From Arenimonas maotaiensis (GTDB lineage Bacteria > Pseudomonadota > Gammaproteobacteria > Xanthomonadales > Xanthomonadaceae), in assembly GCF_014638745.1 (NCBI RefSeq), contig NZ_BMFO01000001.1:62001-126000 (forward strand): a DNA stretch of 64,000 nt, read 5' to 3'. The number at the start of each line of letters is the position of its first letter. Position 1 is the stretch's first letter. The notes under the pieces were generated by a model. That model was not told the origin of the DNA. It did no database searches and saw only the letters and a program-made list of their open reading frames with translations. Shown in pieces: positions 52,356 to 61,969 of this stretch. Position numbers and translations under genes: made by a program.

Positions 52356-52694
52356 TCAGGCGGCCGATTCGGCGGTGGTGAAGCTCTCGCCGCAGCCGCA
52401 TTCCCCGGTGACCCGGGGGTTCCTGAACTGGAACTGCTGGTTCAGGCCCTGGCTGATGAAGTCGATTTCCGTGCCTTCCAGCTGAACCAAGGCGTCTTCC
52501 GGCACCCGCACGTCGACGCCGTGGCTGGTGAACACACGCTCGCCGTCCTGGGCCCGGGTGGCGATGTCCAAGGCGTAGGTCCAGCCCGAACAGCCGCTGC
52601 GGCGGACCGACACCGACAGACCGATGCCCCCCGGGGTCTGGCTCAGGTACTGTTTGACGCGTTCGGCGGCGGCGGGAGTCAGGGTGACGGACAT
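52356..52694 (-). CDS. A-type iron-sulfur carrier (IscA/SufA/ErpA family)
   Basis: A 112-residue A-type carrier that delivers Fe-S clusters to apo-proteins. The three cluster cysteines are seen in VRRSGCSGWTYAL and ECGCGESF, and GLNQQFQFRNPRVTGECG resembles IscA most closely. The start MSVTLTPAAAERV at 52694 was chosen over an ATG six codons upstream. It is divergent from asnS and lies upstream of the rpsF operon. No isc or suf genes are adjacent, so assignment to IscA, SufA or ErpA is open. Confidence 0.88.
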   Translation of the reverse strand: MSVTLTPAAAERVKQYLSQTPGGIGLSVSVRRSGCSGWTYALDIATRAQDGERVFTSHGVDVRVPEDALVQLEGTEIDFISQGLNQQFQFRNPRVTGECGCGESFTTAESAA

Positions 52695-52802
52695 GCGGAT
52701 GGACCTCGTCAAAGATGTCGTTAACGGTTGGGGAATGCCGTTCGAACGGGTATTCTATAGCAACGTAACGTGTAGATTGCGTCGATTCCCGGAGATTCAA
52801 GT

Positions 52803-54203
<1,401 letters not shown>

Positions 54204-54204
54204 C

Positions 54205-54498
54205 ATGTGGATCGGACTGGTCTTCGCCTTCCTCGGCGTGTTCGGCTCGGCCCTGCCCGGCCACTTCGGCATGCGCGTGCTGGCCTACCGCGAGCATCTG
54301 GACCGGCAATTGCCATTCGCGCCCGGCACCGGCCAAGGCGGCCTGCCCTACAGCTGGTGGCTGATGCGTTTCGGCCACAAGGCCCATCCGCAGGCGCGGG
54401 TGCTGAACCAGTTCGGCAACCTGGCCGGCGTGTTCGGCTGGATCGCGCTGGTGGCGCTGGTCGCCGCCGTCTTCTGTTTCATCATGAGCAAGGCCTGA
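54205..54498 (+). CDS. Small membrane protein of unknown function
   Basis: A 97-residue protein with a hydrophobic N-terminal helix (about 2-22) and a second helix near the C-terminus (about 72-93). The loop contains PFAPGTGQGGLPYSWWLMRFGHKAHPQ in part (GLPYSWWLMRFGHKAHP), which looks conserved-type sequence, but I recognise no family. It begins one base after asnS and ends 4 nt before the next gene, so it is probably translated from the same mRNA. Confidence 0.65.
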   Translation: MWIGLVFAFLGVFGSALPGHFGMRVLAYREHLDRQLPFAPGTGQGGLPYSWWLMRFGHKAHPQARVLNQFGNLAGVFGWIALVALVAAVFCFIMSKA

Positions 54499-54502
54499 GT
54501 GC

Positions 54503-54835
54503 ATGGACGAATACGACGATCTTCCCGAATACCTCATCGTCTCCGAACAGTGGTGGCTGGCCCGGCCGGAGCACCTGCTGGTCTGGGCCCGCCTGCGGGT
54601 CACCGAAAACGGCGTCGCCTTCGTGTTCGACAGCAAGGGCGAGACCCTGGCGTTCGAAAGCGAGGACATCGCCCGTGCCGCGCTGATGGACGCCGACTTC
54701 CGCTCGTTCGACGGCATGGACGAGGACGACGCCGACAGCCTGGGCCTCTGGCTGGAGGAGCTCGAGCCGCCGCAGGGCGACAACGACGAGGATCTGTTGC
54801 CGCAGATGATCAAGACCATCGGTCCGAGGCACTGA
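54503..54835 (+). CDS. Acidic hypothetical protein
   Basis: A 110-residue, strongly acidic, soluble protein without signal peptide or membrane segment (DEYDDLPEYLIVSEQWW, DGMDEDDADSLGLWLEELEPP). Predicted beta strands in the middle (VRVTENGVAFVFDSKGETLAFES-like region) suggest a small alpha/beta domain. No family is recognised. It is packed between the membrane protein and the SDR gene, one base before the latter's GTG. Confidence 0.6.
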   Translation: MDEYDDLPEYLIVSEQWWLARPEHLLVWARLRVTENGVAFVFDSKGETLAFESEDIARAALMDADFRSFDGMDEDDADSLGLWLEELEPPQGDNDEDLLPQMIKTIGPRH

Positions 54836-54836
54836 C

Positions 54837-55607
54837 GTGGCCGTCCTGCTCGGCCGAAAAGCCCTGGTCTGCGGCGCCTCGGAAGGCATCGGTCTGGCCT
54901 CGGCACGCGCCCTGGCGACGCTCGGCGCCGACGTCACCCTGCTGGCCCGCCGCGAAGACGCCCTGCGTGCCGCACTGGCCACTCTGGACGACCGCCACGG
55001 GCAAGCGCATGCCCTGCTGGTAGCCGACCTGCTCGACCTGCATGCCGTCTTGCCCGGCATCGCCGGCGCCGGTTACGGCATTGTGGTCAACAACAGCGCA
55101 GGGCCGGCCGGCGGCGCCTTGCAAAACGCCGACGAAGCGCAGCTGCTGACGGTGTTCCGACAGCATGTGATCGGCGCCCAACAGCTGCTGCAGGCGGTGT
55201 TGCCTGGCATGCGCGCGGCGCGCTGGGGCCGTATCGTCAACGTCATCTCGACCTCGGTCAAGGAACCGATTCCGATACTGGGTGTGTCGAACACCATCCG
55301 CGGCGCCATGGCGTCCTGGGCCAAGACCCTAGCCACCGAACTGGCCGCCGACGGCATCACCGTCAACAACGTGCTGCCGGGCTATACGCGCACGCAGCGC
55401 CTGCAGCAGATCCTGCGCGACCGCGCCGCGGCCACCGGCAAATCCGAAGCTGCCGTCGCCGAAGCCATGCTGGCCAGCGTGCCGGCGGCGCGCTTCGCCG
55501 AAGCCGAGGAAATCGCACACGCCGTGGCCTTCCTGTGCCAACCGATGTCGGGTTACATCAACGGCGTCAATCTGCCGGTGGACGGCGGCCGCACCAAGTC
55601 GCTGTAA
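54837..55607 (+). CDS. SDR-family protein with atypical active site
   Basis: A 256-residue short-chain dehydrogenase/reductase, start GTG at 54837. The Rossmann motif is GASEGIGLASARALATLGA, and GRIVNVISTS and the C-terminal GYINGVNLPVDGG are SDR-like. The canonical YxxxK is missing: the aligned stretch reads SNTIRGAMASWAKTLA, with Ser for Tyr and Arg for Lys. A 3-oxoacyl-reductase-like SDR subgroup lacking the catalytic tetrad is known; the reaction is undefined. It directly precedes the kynurenine operon (54-nt gap) and may belong to it, but could equally be part of the asnS transcript. Confidence 0.82.
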   Translation: MAVLLGRKALVCGASEGIGLASARALATLGADVTLLARREDALRAALATLDDRHGQAHALLVADLLDLHAVLPGIAGAGYGIVVNNSAGPAGGALQNADEAQLLTVFRQHVIGAQQLLQAVLPGMRAARWGRIVNVISTSVKEPIPILGVSNTIRGAMASWAKTLATELAADGITVNNVLPGYTRTQRLQQILRDRAAATGKSEAAVAEAMLASVPAARFAEAEEIAHAVAFLCQPMSGYINGVNLPVDGGRTKSL

Positions 55608-55661
55608 GAGGCCGACCGGCTGTACGGATGCGGTATCCTATGGCGTCTACGGGGAGAGCGC

Positions 55662-57089
55662 ATGATTGGCATTGAACACTGGATTGCCGGCGAACGACGG
55701 GCCTCCGCGGCCGCCGATCGGTTGCCGGTATCCGATCCGGCGACCGGCACGGTTTATGCCGAGTGCCCGCGCGGCCACAGCCAGGACGCCGAGGCGGCGG
55801 TCGCCGCCGCCGAAGCCGCCTTCCCGGTTTGGTCGGTGCTGAAACCGAGCGAACGCGCGCGTTGGCTGAATCGCTTGGCCGATGCCATCGAAGCCCGCAG
55901 CAAGGCGTTCACCGCCTGCGAGAGCCGGGACACCGGCAAGCCGCTGGCGCTGGTGCGCGACATCGAAGTGCCGCGCGCGGTCGCCAATTTCCGCTTCTTC
56001 GCCGCGCAGTGCCTGAATGCGCCGGACCACGCTTTTCACGACGAGGCCGGCCTGAATTACACCCGGCACGCGCCGCTCGGCACGGTGGCGGTGATCAGCC
56101 CCTGGAACCTGCCGCTGTATCTGCTGAGCTGGAAGCTGGCGCCGGCCTTGGCCGCCGGCAACTGCGTCATCGCCAAACCCAGCGAAATCACCCCGATGTC
56201 GGCCGAGCTGTTGGCTGAAGTCGCCCATTCCATCGGCTTCCCGGCCGGCGTGCTGAACCTCCTGCAAGGCGCCGGCGACACCGTCGGCGCGGCCTTGGTC
56301 GCGCATCCGCGCGTGCGCGCCGTCAGCTTCACCGGCTCGACCCGCGTCGGCCACACCATCGCCGCCGAATGCGCCCGGCAGTTCAAGAAAGTGACGCTCG
56401 AGATGGGCGGCAAGAATCCGGCCGTGGTGTTCGATGACGCGCCGGAACACACGCCCGCCGCGCTGCTGCGCGCGGCGTTCCAGAACAGCGGCCAGATCTG
56501 CCTGTGCGCTTCGCGCATCCTGGTGCAGCGCGGCCGCTACGAACAGGTGAAAGCCGCCTTGGTGCGCGATGCCGCGGCGCTGCGGGTCGGACCGCCCTCG
56601 GATTCGGCCTCGCAGCTCGGCCCGATGATGTCGAAAGCGCATTTCGATAAGGTTATGGCTTATATCGCCTTGGCCCGCGAGGAAGGCGGCCGCATCCTGT
56701 GCGGCGGCGAAGCGGTCGAACGCGACGGCGGCTGGTACATCGCGCCGACCCTGATCGAAGGCCTGCCGATGTCGGCGCGCAGTTGCCGTGAGGAGATTTT
56801 CGGCCCGGTGGTCAGCCTGCATCCGTTCGAAGACGAGCGTGATGCCTTGGCGCTGGCCAACGATTCCGAATACGGCCTGGCCGCCAGCGTCTGGACCCGC
56901 GACCTCGGCCGCGCCCGGCGCATGGCCGACGGCCTACAGACCGGCATCGTCTGGATCAATACCTGGATGCAGCGCGACCTGCGCACGCCGTTCGGCGGCA
57001 TGAAGCAGTCCGGCTTCGGCCGCGAGGGCGGCCTCGAGGCGCTGCTGTTCTTCACCGAACCGAAAACCGTCTGCATAGGAACCGACTGA
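55662..57089 (+). CDS. 2-aminomuconate-6-semialdehyde dehydrogenase
   Basis: This NAD-dependent dehydrogenase oxidises 2-aminomuconate semialdehyde to 2-aminomuconate in kynurenine/3-hydroxyanthranilate breakdown. The 475-residue protein is of the ALDH8A1/AmnC type, with ISPWNLPLYLLSWKLAPAL, FTGSTRVGHTIAAECA, the glutamate in LEMGGKNPAVVF and the nucleophile in NSGQICLCASRI. The next gene starts on the following base, and the neighbours encode the preceding (ACMSD) and following (deaminase) steps, which fixes the substrate. Confidence 0.92.
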   Translation: MIGIEHWIAGERRASAAADRLPVSDPATGTVYAECPRGHSQDAEAAVAAAEAAFPVWSVLKPSERARWLNRLADAIEARSKAFTACESRDTGKPLALVRDIEVPRAVANFRFFAAQCLNAPDHAFHDEAGLNYTRHAPLGTVAVISPWNLPLYLLSWKLAPALAAGNCVIAKPSEITPMSAELLAEVAHSIGFPAGVLNLLQGAGDTVGAALVAHPRVRAVSFTGSTRVGHTIAAECARQFKKVTLEMGGKNPAVVFDDAPEHTPAALLRAAFQNSGQICLCASRILVQRGRYEQVKAALVRDAAALRVGPPSDSASQLGPMMSKAHFDKVMAYIALAREEGGRILCGGEAVERDGGWYIAPTLIEGLPMSARSCREEIFGPVVSLHPFEDERDALALANDSEYGLAASVWTRDLGRARRMADGLQTGIVWINTWMQRDLRTPFGGMKQSGFGREGGLEALLFFTEPKTVCIGTD

Positions 57090-57746
57090 ATGCCCGAACT
57101 GAAGCAACTGCTCGAACAGAACAAGGACTGGGCGCAGCGCGTGCTGGCCGAGGATCCGGGCTTCTTCGCGCGTCTGGAGAAACTGCAGAGCCCGAAGCAC
57201 ATGTGGATCGGCTGCTCGGATTCGCGGGTGCCGGCCAACCAGATCACCGGCATGGATCCGGGCGAGGTGTTCGTGCACCGCAACGTCGCCAACGTGGTGG
57301 TTCACACCGACCTGAACTGCCTGAGCACCCTCCAGTTCGCGGTCGACATGCTGCAGGTCGAACACATCATCGTCTGCGGCCACTACGGCTGCGGCGGCAT
57401 CCAGGCCACGCTCGATGGCCGCCGCATCGGACTGGTCGACAACTGGCTGCGGCACGTCGGCGACGTGCTCGACAAACACCAGGAACGCCTTGACGCGGTG
57501 GTGTCGGCCCGGCGCCACAACACGCTGTGCGAACTGAACGTGATCGAGCAGACCCTGAACGTCTGCCAGAGCACGGTATTGCAGGACGCCTGGCAGCGCG
57601 GCCAGACCATCACCGTACACGCCTGGATTTATTCGCTGCACAACGGTCACATCCGCGCGCTGAACACGGGCATCGAGAGCACCGAAGGCATCGTGTCCGG
57701 CTACCGCAACGCGCTGGCCGCGTGCTGGGAGCGCGCCCATGGCTGA
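57090..57746 (+). CDS. can: Beta-class carbonic anhydrase
   Basis: A zinc enzyme interconverting CO2 and bicarbonate. The 218-residue protein has the zinc ligands and partners of the beta class: GCSDSRVPANQ (Cys and the Asp-Arg dyad) and CGHYGCGGIQ (His and Cys). FVHRNVANVV is also conserved. It follows the AMSDH gene without a gap and overlaps the deaminase gene by 8 nt, so it is embedded in the kynurenine operon. A plausible role is handling CO2 released by ACMSD, or supplying substrate to the SbtA-like permease two genes on. Confidence 0.94.
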   Translation: MPELKQLLEQNKDWAQRVLAEDPGFFARLEKLQSPKHMWIGCSDSRVPANQITGMDPGEVFVHRNVANVVVHTDLNCLSTLQFAVDMLQVEHIIVCGHYGCGGIQATLDGRRIGLVDNWLRHVGDVLDKHQERLDAVVSARRHNTLCELNVIEQTLNVCQSTVLQDAWQRGQTITVHAWIYSLHNGHIRALNTGIESTEGIVSGYRNALAACWERAHG

Positions 57747-58164
57747 GGCCATCCACGCCGGCGACGCGCCCAAGGCGGTCGGCTCGTATCCGCATGCGCG
57801 CCGTGCCGGCGACTGGCTGCTGCTGTCCGGCATCGGCCCGCGCGATCCGGCCGACGACCGCATCGCCGGCAACGTGTACGCCCCGGACGGCAGCCTGCAG
57901 AGCTACGACATCATCGCGCAATGCCATGCGGTGTTCGCCAACGTCAAGGCCGTGCTGCAGGCCGCCGGCGCCGGCATGCACGACCTGGTCGACGTCACCG
58001 TGTATCTGACCGACATGGCCGCCGACTTCGCGGCCTACAACCGGGTCTGGCGCGAATACTTCCCGGATCCGGCCACGGCACCCTGCCGCACCACGCTCGG
58101 CATCACCGCGCTGCCGACGCCGATCGCCATCGAACTCAAATGCACCGCCTATCTGGGAAAATGA
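57739..58164 (+). CDS. 2-aminomuconate deaminase (RidA family)
   Basis: A 141-residue RidA/YjgF-family protein. The conserved arginine is in [15 protein letters not shown], and the N-terminal [20 protein letters not shown] matches AmnD/NbaF-type 2-aminomuconate deaminases. Those enzymes hydrolyse 2-aminomuconate to 4-oxalocrotonate and ammonia. The operon context between AMSDH and 3-HAO supports this over the general RidA function of imine hydrolysis. Start overlaps the carbonic anhydrase gene by 8 nt. Confidence 0.88.
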   Translation: MAEAIHAGDAPKAVGSYPHARRAGDWLLLSGIGPRDPADDRIAGNVYAPDGSLQSYDIIAQCHAVFANVKAVLQAAGAGMHDLVDVTVYLTDMAADFAAYNRVWREYFPDPATAPCRTTLGITALPTPIAIELKCTAYLGK

Positions 58165-58165
58165 C

Positions 58166-58693
58166 ATGCTGCCGCCGGCCTTCAACCTGCACGCCTGGAT
58201 CGACGAGCACCGGCACCTGCTGAAGCCGCCGGTCGGCAACAAATGCATCGTCGACGGCGACTTCATCGTCATGGTCGTCGGCGGCCCGAACCAGCGTACC
58301 GATTACCACGTCGAGGACGGCCCCGAGTTCTTCTACCAGATCGAGGGCGAGATGGTGCTGCGCATCCAGGAAGACGGCGCCGTGCGCGACATCCCGATCA
58401 AGGCCGGCGAGATGTTCTACCTGCCGCCGCGCGTGCCGCATTCGCCGCAGCGCATGCCCGGCTCGGTCGGCCTGGTGATCGAACGCCGGCGCCTGGCGCA
58501 CGAACAGGACGCGCTGCGCTGGTTCTGCGAGGCCTGCAACGCCGGACTGTACGCGGAGTCCTTCCAGCTGACCGACATCGAGAACCAGTTCCACGCCGTA
58601 TTCGAGCGCTTCTACCGCTCACTTGAACACCGCATCTGCAAAGCCTGCGGCCACCTCAACCCGGCGCCGGCGCGCTTCCACGCCGAATCCTGA
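58166..58693 (+). CDS. 3-hydroxyanthranilate 3,4-dioxygenase
   Basis: This iron cupin dioxygenase opens the ring of 3-hydroxyanthranilate to aminocarboxymuconate semialdehyde. The 175-residue protein has the cupin metal ligands in [20 protein letters not shown] and [12 protein letters not shown]-terminal rubredoxin-like site of two CxxC pairs (WFCEACNAG and RICKACGH) is diagnostic of bacterial 3-HAO. It starts one base after the deaminase gene. Gene names haaO or nbaC are used for orthologues. Confidence 0.95.
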   Translation: MLPPAFNLHAWIDEHRHLLKPPVGNKCIVDGDFIVMVVGGPNQRTDYHVEDGPEFFYQIEGEMVLRIQEDGAVRDIPIKAGEMFYLPPRVPHSPQRMPGSVGLVIERRRLAHEQDALRWFCEACNAGLYAESFQLTDIENQFHAVFERFYRSLEHRICKACGHLNPAPARFHAES

Positions 58694-58702
58694 GGCCAGT
58701 AC

Positions 58703-59677
58703 ATGCTTCCCGTCGACCTGTTCTCCGCCGATCTGCTCGCCGCCAACCTGCTCTCGCCGGTGGTGTTGGCGTTCGCCTTGGGTCTGCTGGCCCGGCTGCT
58801 GCGCAGCGACCTGGAAATCCCGGCCGCGATCCAGAGCTACCTCTCCATCTTCCTGCTGCTGGCCATCGGCCTGAAGGGCGGCGTGGCGTTGCGGCAACAG
58901 ACGCCACACGACCTGCCCGTGCTGATCCTCGCCACCATCGCGCTCGGCGTAGTGACCGCGTTCAGCGCCTACGGCCTGGCCCGGCTCTGGCTGCGCGACG
59001 GCCGCATCGACGGCTCCGCCATCGCCGCCCACTTCGGTTCGGTATCGGCGGTGACCTTCATCGCCGCGCAGCAGTTCAGCGAACGCAGCGGGCAGCCGGC
59101 CGATGCCGTGTTGGTGGCGTTGGTGGTGGCGATGGAAATCCCCGCCATCCTGGTCGGCCTGGCGCTGGCCAAGGGCGCCCAGGGCGTGCGCTGGCATCAC
59201 GTACGCGAAGTGTTGACCGGCAAGACCGCGCTGCTGCTGCTCGGCGGCTTGACCATCGGCGCGCTCAGCAGCGCCGATGCGCTGGCCAAGGTCGACGCCA
59301 TGTACTTCCAGCTGTTCCAGGGCACGCTGATGCTGTTCATGCTCGACATGGGCCTGTTGGCCGGCGGCCAGCTGCGCTTTGTCGGCCGCAGCGCGCTGCG
59401 GTTGATGGCATTCGCCACCGCGTTGCCCTTGCTGCACGGCCTGCTCGGCGTTTCGCTCGGCCACGCCATCGGCATGGACGCCGCGACCTCGGCGGTGTTC
59501 GGCACCATGGCCGCCAGCGCCTCGTACATCGCCGCGCCGGCTTCCATCCGCGCGTCCCTGCCGGAAGCCAACGTCGGTCGTTGCATTACCGCCGCGCTCG
59601 GCTTCACCTTCCCGTTCAATCTCGCCATCGGCATCCCGCTGTACTTCGCGTTCGCCGCGTTACTGAGCCGTCTCTGA
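58703..59677 (+). CDS. SbtA-family sodium-dependent bicarbonate permease
   Basis: A 324-residue polytopic protein with about ten hydrophobic helices. It resembles the SBT (SbtA, DUF897) family of Na+/HCO3- symporters: the paired repeats IPAAIQSYLSIFLLLAIGLKGG and LLSPVVLAFALG, the FGSVSAVTFIAA loop, and ASASYIAAPASIRASLPEAN in the second repeat. It lacks the long cytoplasmic insert of cyanobacterial SbtA, and no SbtB partner is present. It lies 9 nt after the 3-HAO gene and 7 nt before ACMSD. Bicarbonate transport is the family's known role; transport of a pathway carboxylate is an alternative. Confidence 0.85.
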   Translation: MLPVDLFSADLLAANLLSPVVLAFALGLLARLLRSDLEIPAAIQSYLSIFLLLAIGLKGGVALRQQTPHDLPVLILATIALGVVTAFSAYGLARLWLRDGRIDGSAIAAHFGSVSAVTFIAAQQFSERSGQPADAVLVALVVAMEIPAILVGLALAKGAQGVRWHHVREVLTGKTALLLLGGLTIGALSSADALAKVDAMYFQLFQGTLMLFMLDMGLLAGGQLRFVGRSALRLMAFATALPLLHGLLGVSLGHAIGMDAATSAVFGTMAASASYIAAPASIRASLPEANVGRCITAALGFTFPFNLAIGIPLYFAFAALLSRL

Positions 59678-59684
59678 GCACGTC

Positions 59685-60698
59685 ATGCTGAAAATCGACA
59701 CCCACGCCCATTACCTGCCCCGCGACTGGCCCGATTTGGCCGCCAAATACGGCGACAGCCGCTTCCCGGTGATCCACCATGGCAGCGACGGCGGCCACCG
59801 GATCTACAAGGACGGCAAGTTCTTCCGCGAAATATGGCCGAAGACCTGGGATCCGCAGGAGCGCATCGCCGACTACGCGCGCTTCGGCGTGCAGGTGCAG
59901 GTGATCTCCACCGTGCCGGTGATGTTCAGCTATTGGGCCGCGCCGAACCAGGCGCTGGAACTGCACCAGAGCCTGAACGACCACATGGCGCAGACCTGCC
60001 GCGAGCATCCGCGCCACTACGCCGGCATCGGCACCGTGCCGTTGCAGTCGCCGCGCCTGGCGATCCAGGAGATGGAACGCTGCATCGACCAGCTCGGCCT
60101 GAGCGGCGTGCAGATCGGCTCGCACGTCAACGACTGGAACCTGGACGCCGCCGAACTGCAGCCGTTCTTCGAGGCCGCACAGGATCTGGGCGCCGCCATC
60201 CTGGTGCACCCGTGGGACATGATGGGCGCCGAATCGATGCCGAAATACTGGATGCCCTGGCTGGTCGGCATGCCGGCCGAGCAGAGCCGCGCCGCCTGCG
60301 CGCTGGTGTTCGGCGGCGTACTGGAGCGTTTTCCGCGCCTGAAGGTGATGCTGGCGCACGGCGGCGGCAGCTTTCCGTACACCATCGGCCGCATCGAGCA
60401 CGGCTTCCATATGCGCCCGGATCTGGTGGCCACCGACAACCCGGGCAATCCGCGCGACTACTTGCGCCGGCTGTATTTCGACTCCTGCGTGCACGATGGC
60501 CGCGCCCTGCGCTATTTGATCGACACCGTCGGCCTTGACCGCATCATGCTCGGCACCGATTACCCGTTCCCGCTCGGCGAACAGGAGCCGGGCTCCGGCA
60601 TCCGCGGTCTGGCGCTCGGCGAGGACGCCGATGCCCAGCTGTTCCACCGTACCGCGCTGTCCTGGCTCGGTCTCGACGCCCGGCGGTTCGCGCCATGA
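59685..60698 (+). CDS. 2-amino-3-carboxymuconate-6-semialdehyde decarboxylase (ACMSD)
   Basis: ACMSD is a zinc amidohydrolase-family decarboxylase that diverts aminocarboxymuconate semialdehyde away from quinolinate and releases CO2. The 337-residue protein begins with the metal-binding IDTHAHYLP, and contains LVHPWDMMG, MLAHGGGSFPYTIGRIEHG and the aspartate in MLGTDYPFPLGE. Length and motifs match the family. It overlaps kynU by 4 nt (ATGA). Its presence marks the operon as catabolic. Confidence 0.95.
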   Translation: MLKIDTHAHYLPRDWPDLAAKYGDSRFPVIHHGSDGGHRIYKDGKFFREIWPKTWDPQERIADYARFGVQVQVISTVPVMFSYWAAPNQALELHQSLNDHMAQTCREHPRHYAGIGTVPLQSPRLAIQEMERCIDQLGLSGVQIGSHVNDWNLDAAELQPFFEAAQDLGAAILVHPWDMMGAESMPKYWMPWLVGMPAEQSRAACALVFGGVLERFPRLKVMLAHGGGSFPYTIGRIEHGFHMRPDLVATDNPGNPRDYLRRLYFDSCVHDGRALRYLIDTVGLDRIMLGTDYPFPLGEQEPGSGIRGLALGEDADAQLFHRTALSWLGLDARRFAP

Positions 60699-61969
60699 GC
60701 GGCCTGTTTACGGAAGCGCACGCGCTGGCGCAGGACCTGGCCGATCCGCTGGCGCATTTCCGCGCCCTGTTCCACATCCCGCAGCACCAGGGCCGCGATC
60801 AATGGTATTTCTGCGGCAATTCGCTCGGCCTGCAGCCGAAGAGCGTGCGCGCGGCCTTGCAGCAGGAGCTCGACGACTGGGCCGCGTTCGGGGTGGAAGG
60901 CCACTTCCACGCCAAACATCCGTGGATGCCCTACCACACCGAACTGCGCGACCTGCTGGCCGAGTGCGTCGGCGCCAAGCCGCTGGAAGTGGTGGCGATG
61001 AATTCGCTGACGGTGAACCTGCATCTGCTGATGGTCAGCTTCTACCGCCCGACCCCGACCCGGCCGGCCATCGTCATCGAACAGGGTGCGTTTCCGTCCG
61101 ACCGCTACGCGGTCGAATCGCAGATCCGCTTCCACGGCCACGATCCGGCCGAGTGCCTGATCGAAGTCGGCGCCGATTCGGACAGCGGCTTGGTGACCGA
61201 AGACGCCTTGGCGCAAGTGATGGCCGAACACGGCCACCGCGTGGCCTTGGTCCTTTGGCCCGGCGTGCAGTACCGCACCGGACAGGCATTCGACCTGCGC
61301 GCGATCAGCGTGCTCGGGCACACGCACGGCAGCAAGGTCGGCTTCGACCTGGCGCATGCGGTCGGCAACCTGCCGCTGCAGTTGCATGCCTCCGGCGCCG
61401 ACTTCGCCGCCTGGTGCAGCTACAAATACCTGAACGCCGGCCCGGGCGCGATCGCCGGCGCGTTCGTGCACGAACGACACGCCACCGCCGCCTTGCCGCG
61501 CTTCAACGGCTGGTGGGGCCACCGCCAGGACACCCGCTTCAAGATGGGCGCCGAATTCCAGGGCTCGCCCGGCGCCGACGGTTGGCAGCTCAGCAATCCG
61601 CCGATCTTAGCCATGGCGCCGCTACGCGCCTCGCTGGAGATCTTCCAGCAGGCCGGCATCGACGCCCTGCGCCGCAAATCCAAAGCCCTGACCGGCTATC
61701 TGGCCGCGCTGATCGCGCAGGAGCTGGCCGGCGTCATCCGCAACGTGACCCCGGCCGACCCGGAGCGCCGCGGTTGCCAACTGAGCCTGCAGGTGTTGGC
61801 CGGTCGCGAGGCCGGACGTGCGCTGTTCGAACACCTGATGGCCGAAGGCGTGATCGGCGATTGGCGCGAACCGGACGTCATCCGGCTGTCGCCGACGCCG
61901 CTGTACAACCGCTTCGGCGATTGCTATCACGCGGTGCGCGTGATCAAGCAATGGGCGGACGCACGATGA
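60695..61969 (+). CDS. kynU: Kynureninase
   Basis: Kynureninase cleaves 3-hydroxykynurenine (or kynurenine) to 3-hydroxyanthranilate (or anthranilate) and alanine with PLP. The 424-residue protein has the N-terminal YFCGNSLGLQPK, and the PLP lysine in WCSYKYLNAGPGAIAGAFVH. It overlaps ACMSD upstream and kmo downstream by 4 nt each. With kmo next to it, 3-hydroxykynurenine is the expected substrate. The alanine released could enter the alanine dehydrogenase route elsewhere in the window. Confidence 0.96.
   Translation: MSGLFTEAHALAQDLADPLAHFRALFHIPQHQGRDQWYFCGNSLGLQPKSVRAALQQELDDWAAFGVEGHFHAKHPWMPYHTELRDLLAECVGAKPLEVVAMNSLTVNLHLLMVSFYRPTPTRPAIVIEQGAFPSDRYAVESQIRFHGHDPAECLIEVGADSDSGLVTEDALAQVMAEHGHRVALVLWPGVQYRTGQAFDLRAISVLGHTHGSKVGFDLAHAVGNLPLQLHASGADFAAWCSYKYLNAGPGAIAGAFVHERHATAALPRFNGWWGHRQDTRFKMGAEFQGSPGADGWQLSNPPILAMAPLRASLEIFQQAGIDALRRKSKALTGYLAALIAQELAGVIRNVTPADPERRGCQLSLQVLAGREAGRALFEHLMAEGVIGDWREPDVIRLSPTPLYNRFGDCYHAVRVIKQWADAR

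Noticed and set aside
60535-61965. Long plus-strand frame joined to kmo (925 residues)
   Set aside because: It is the shadow of kynU in a GC-rich frame; kmo begins at 61966 with an ATGA overlap.
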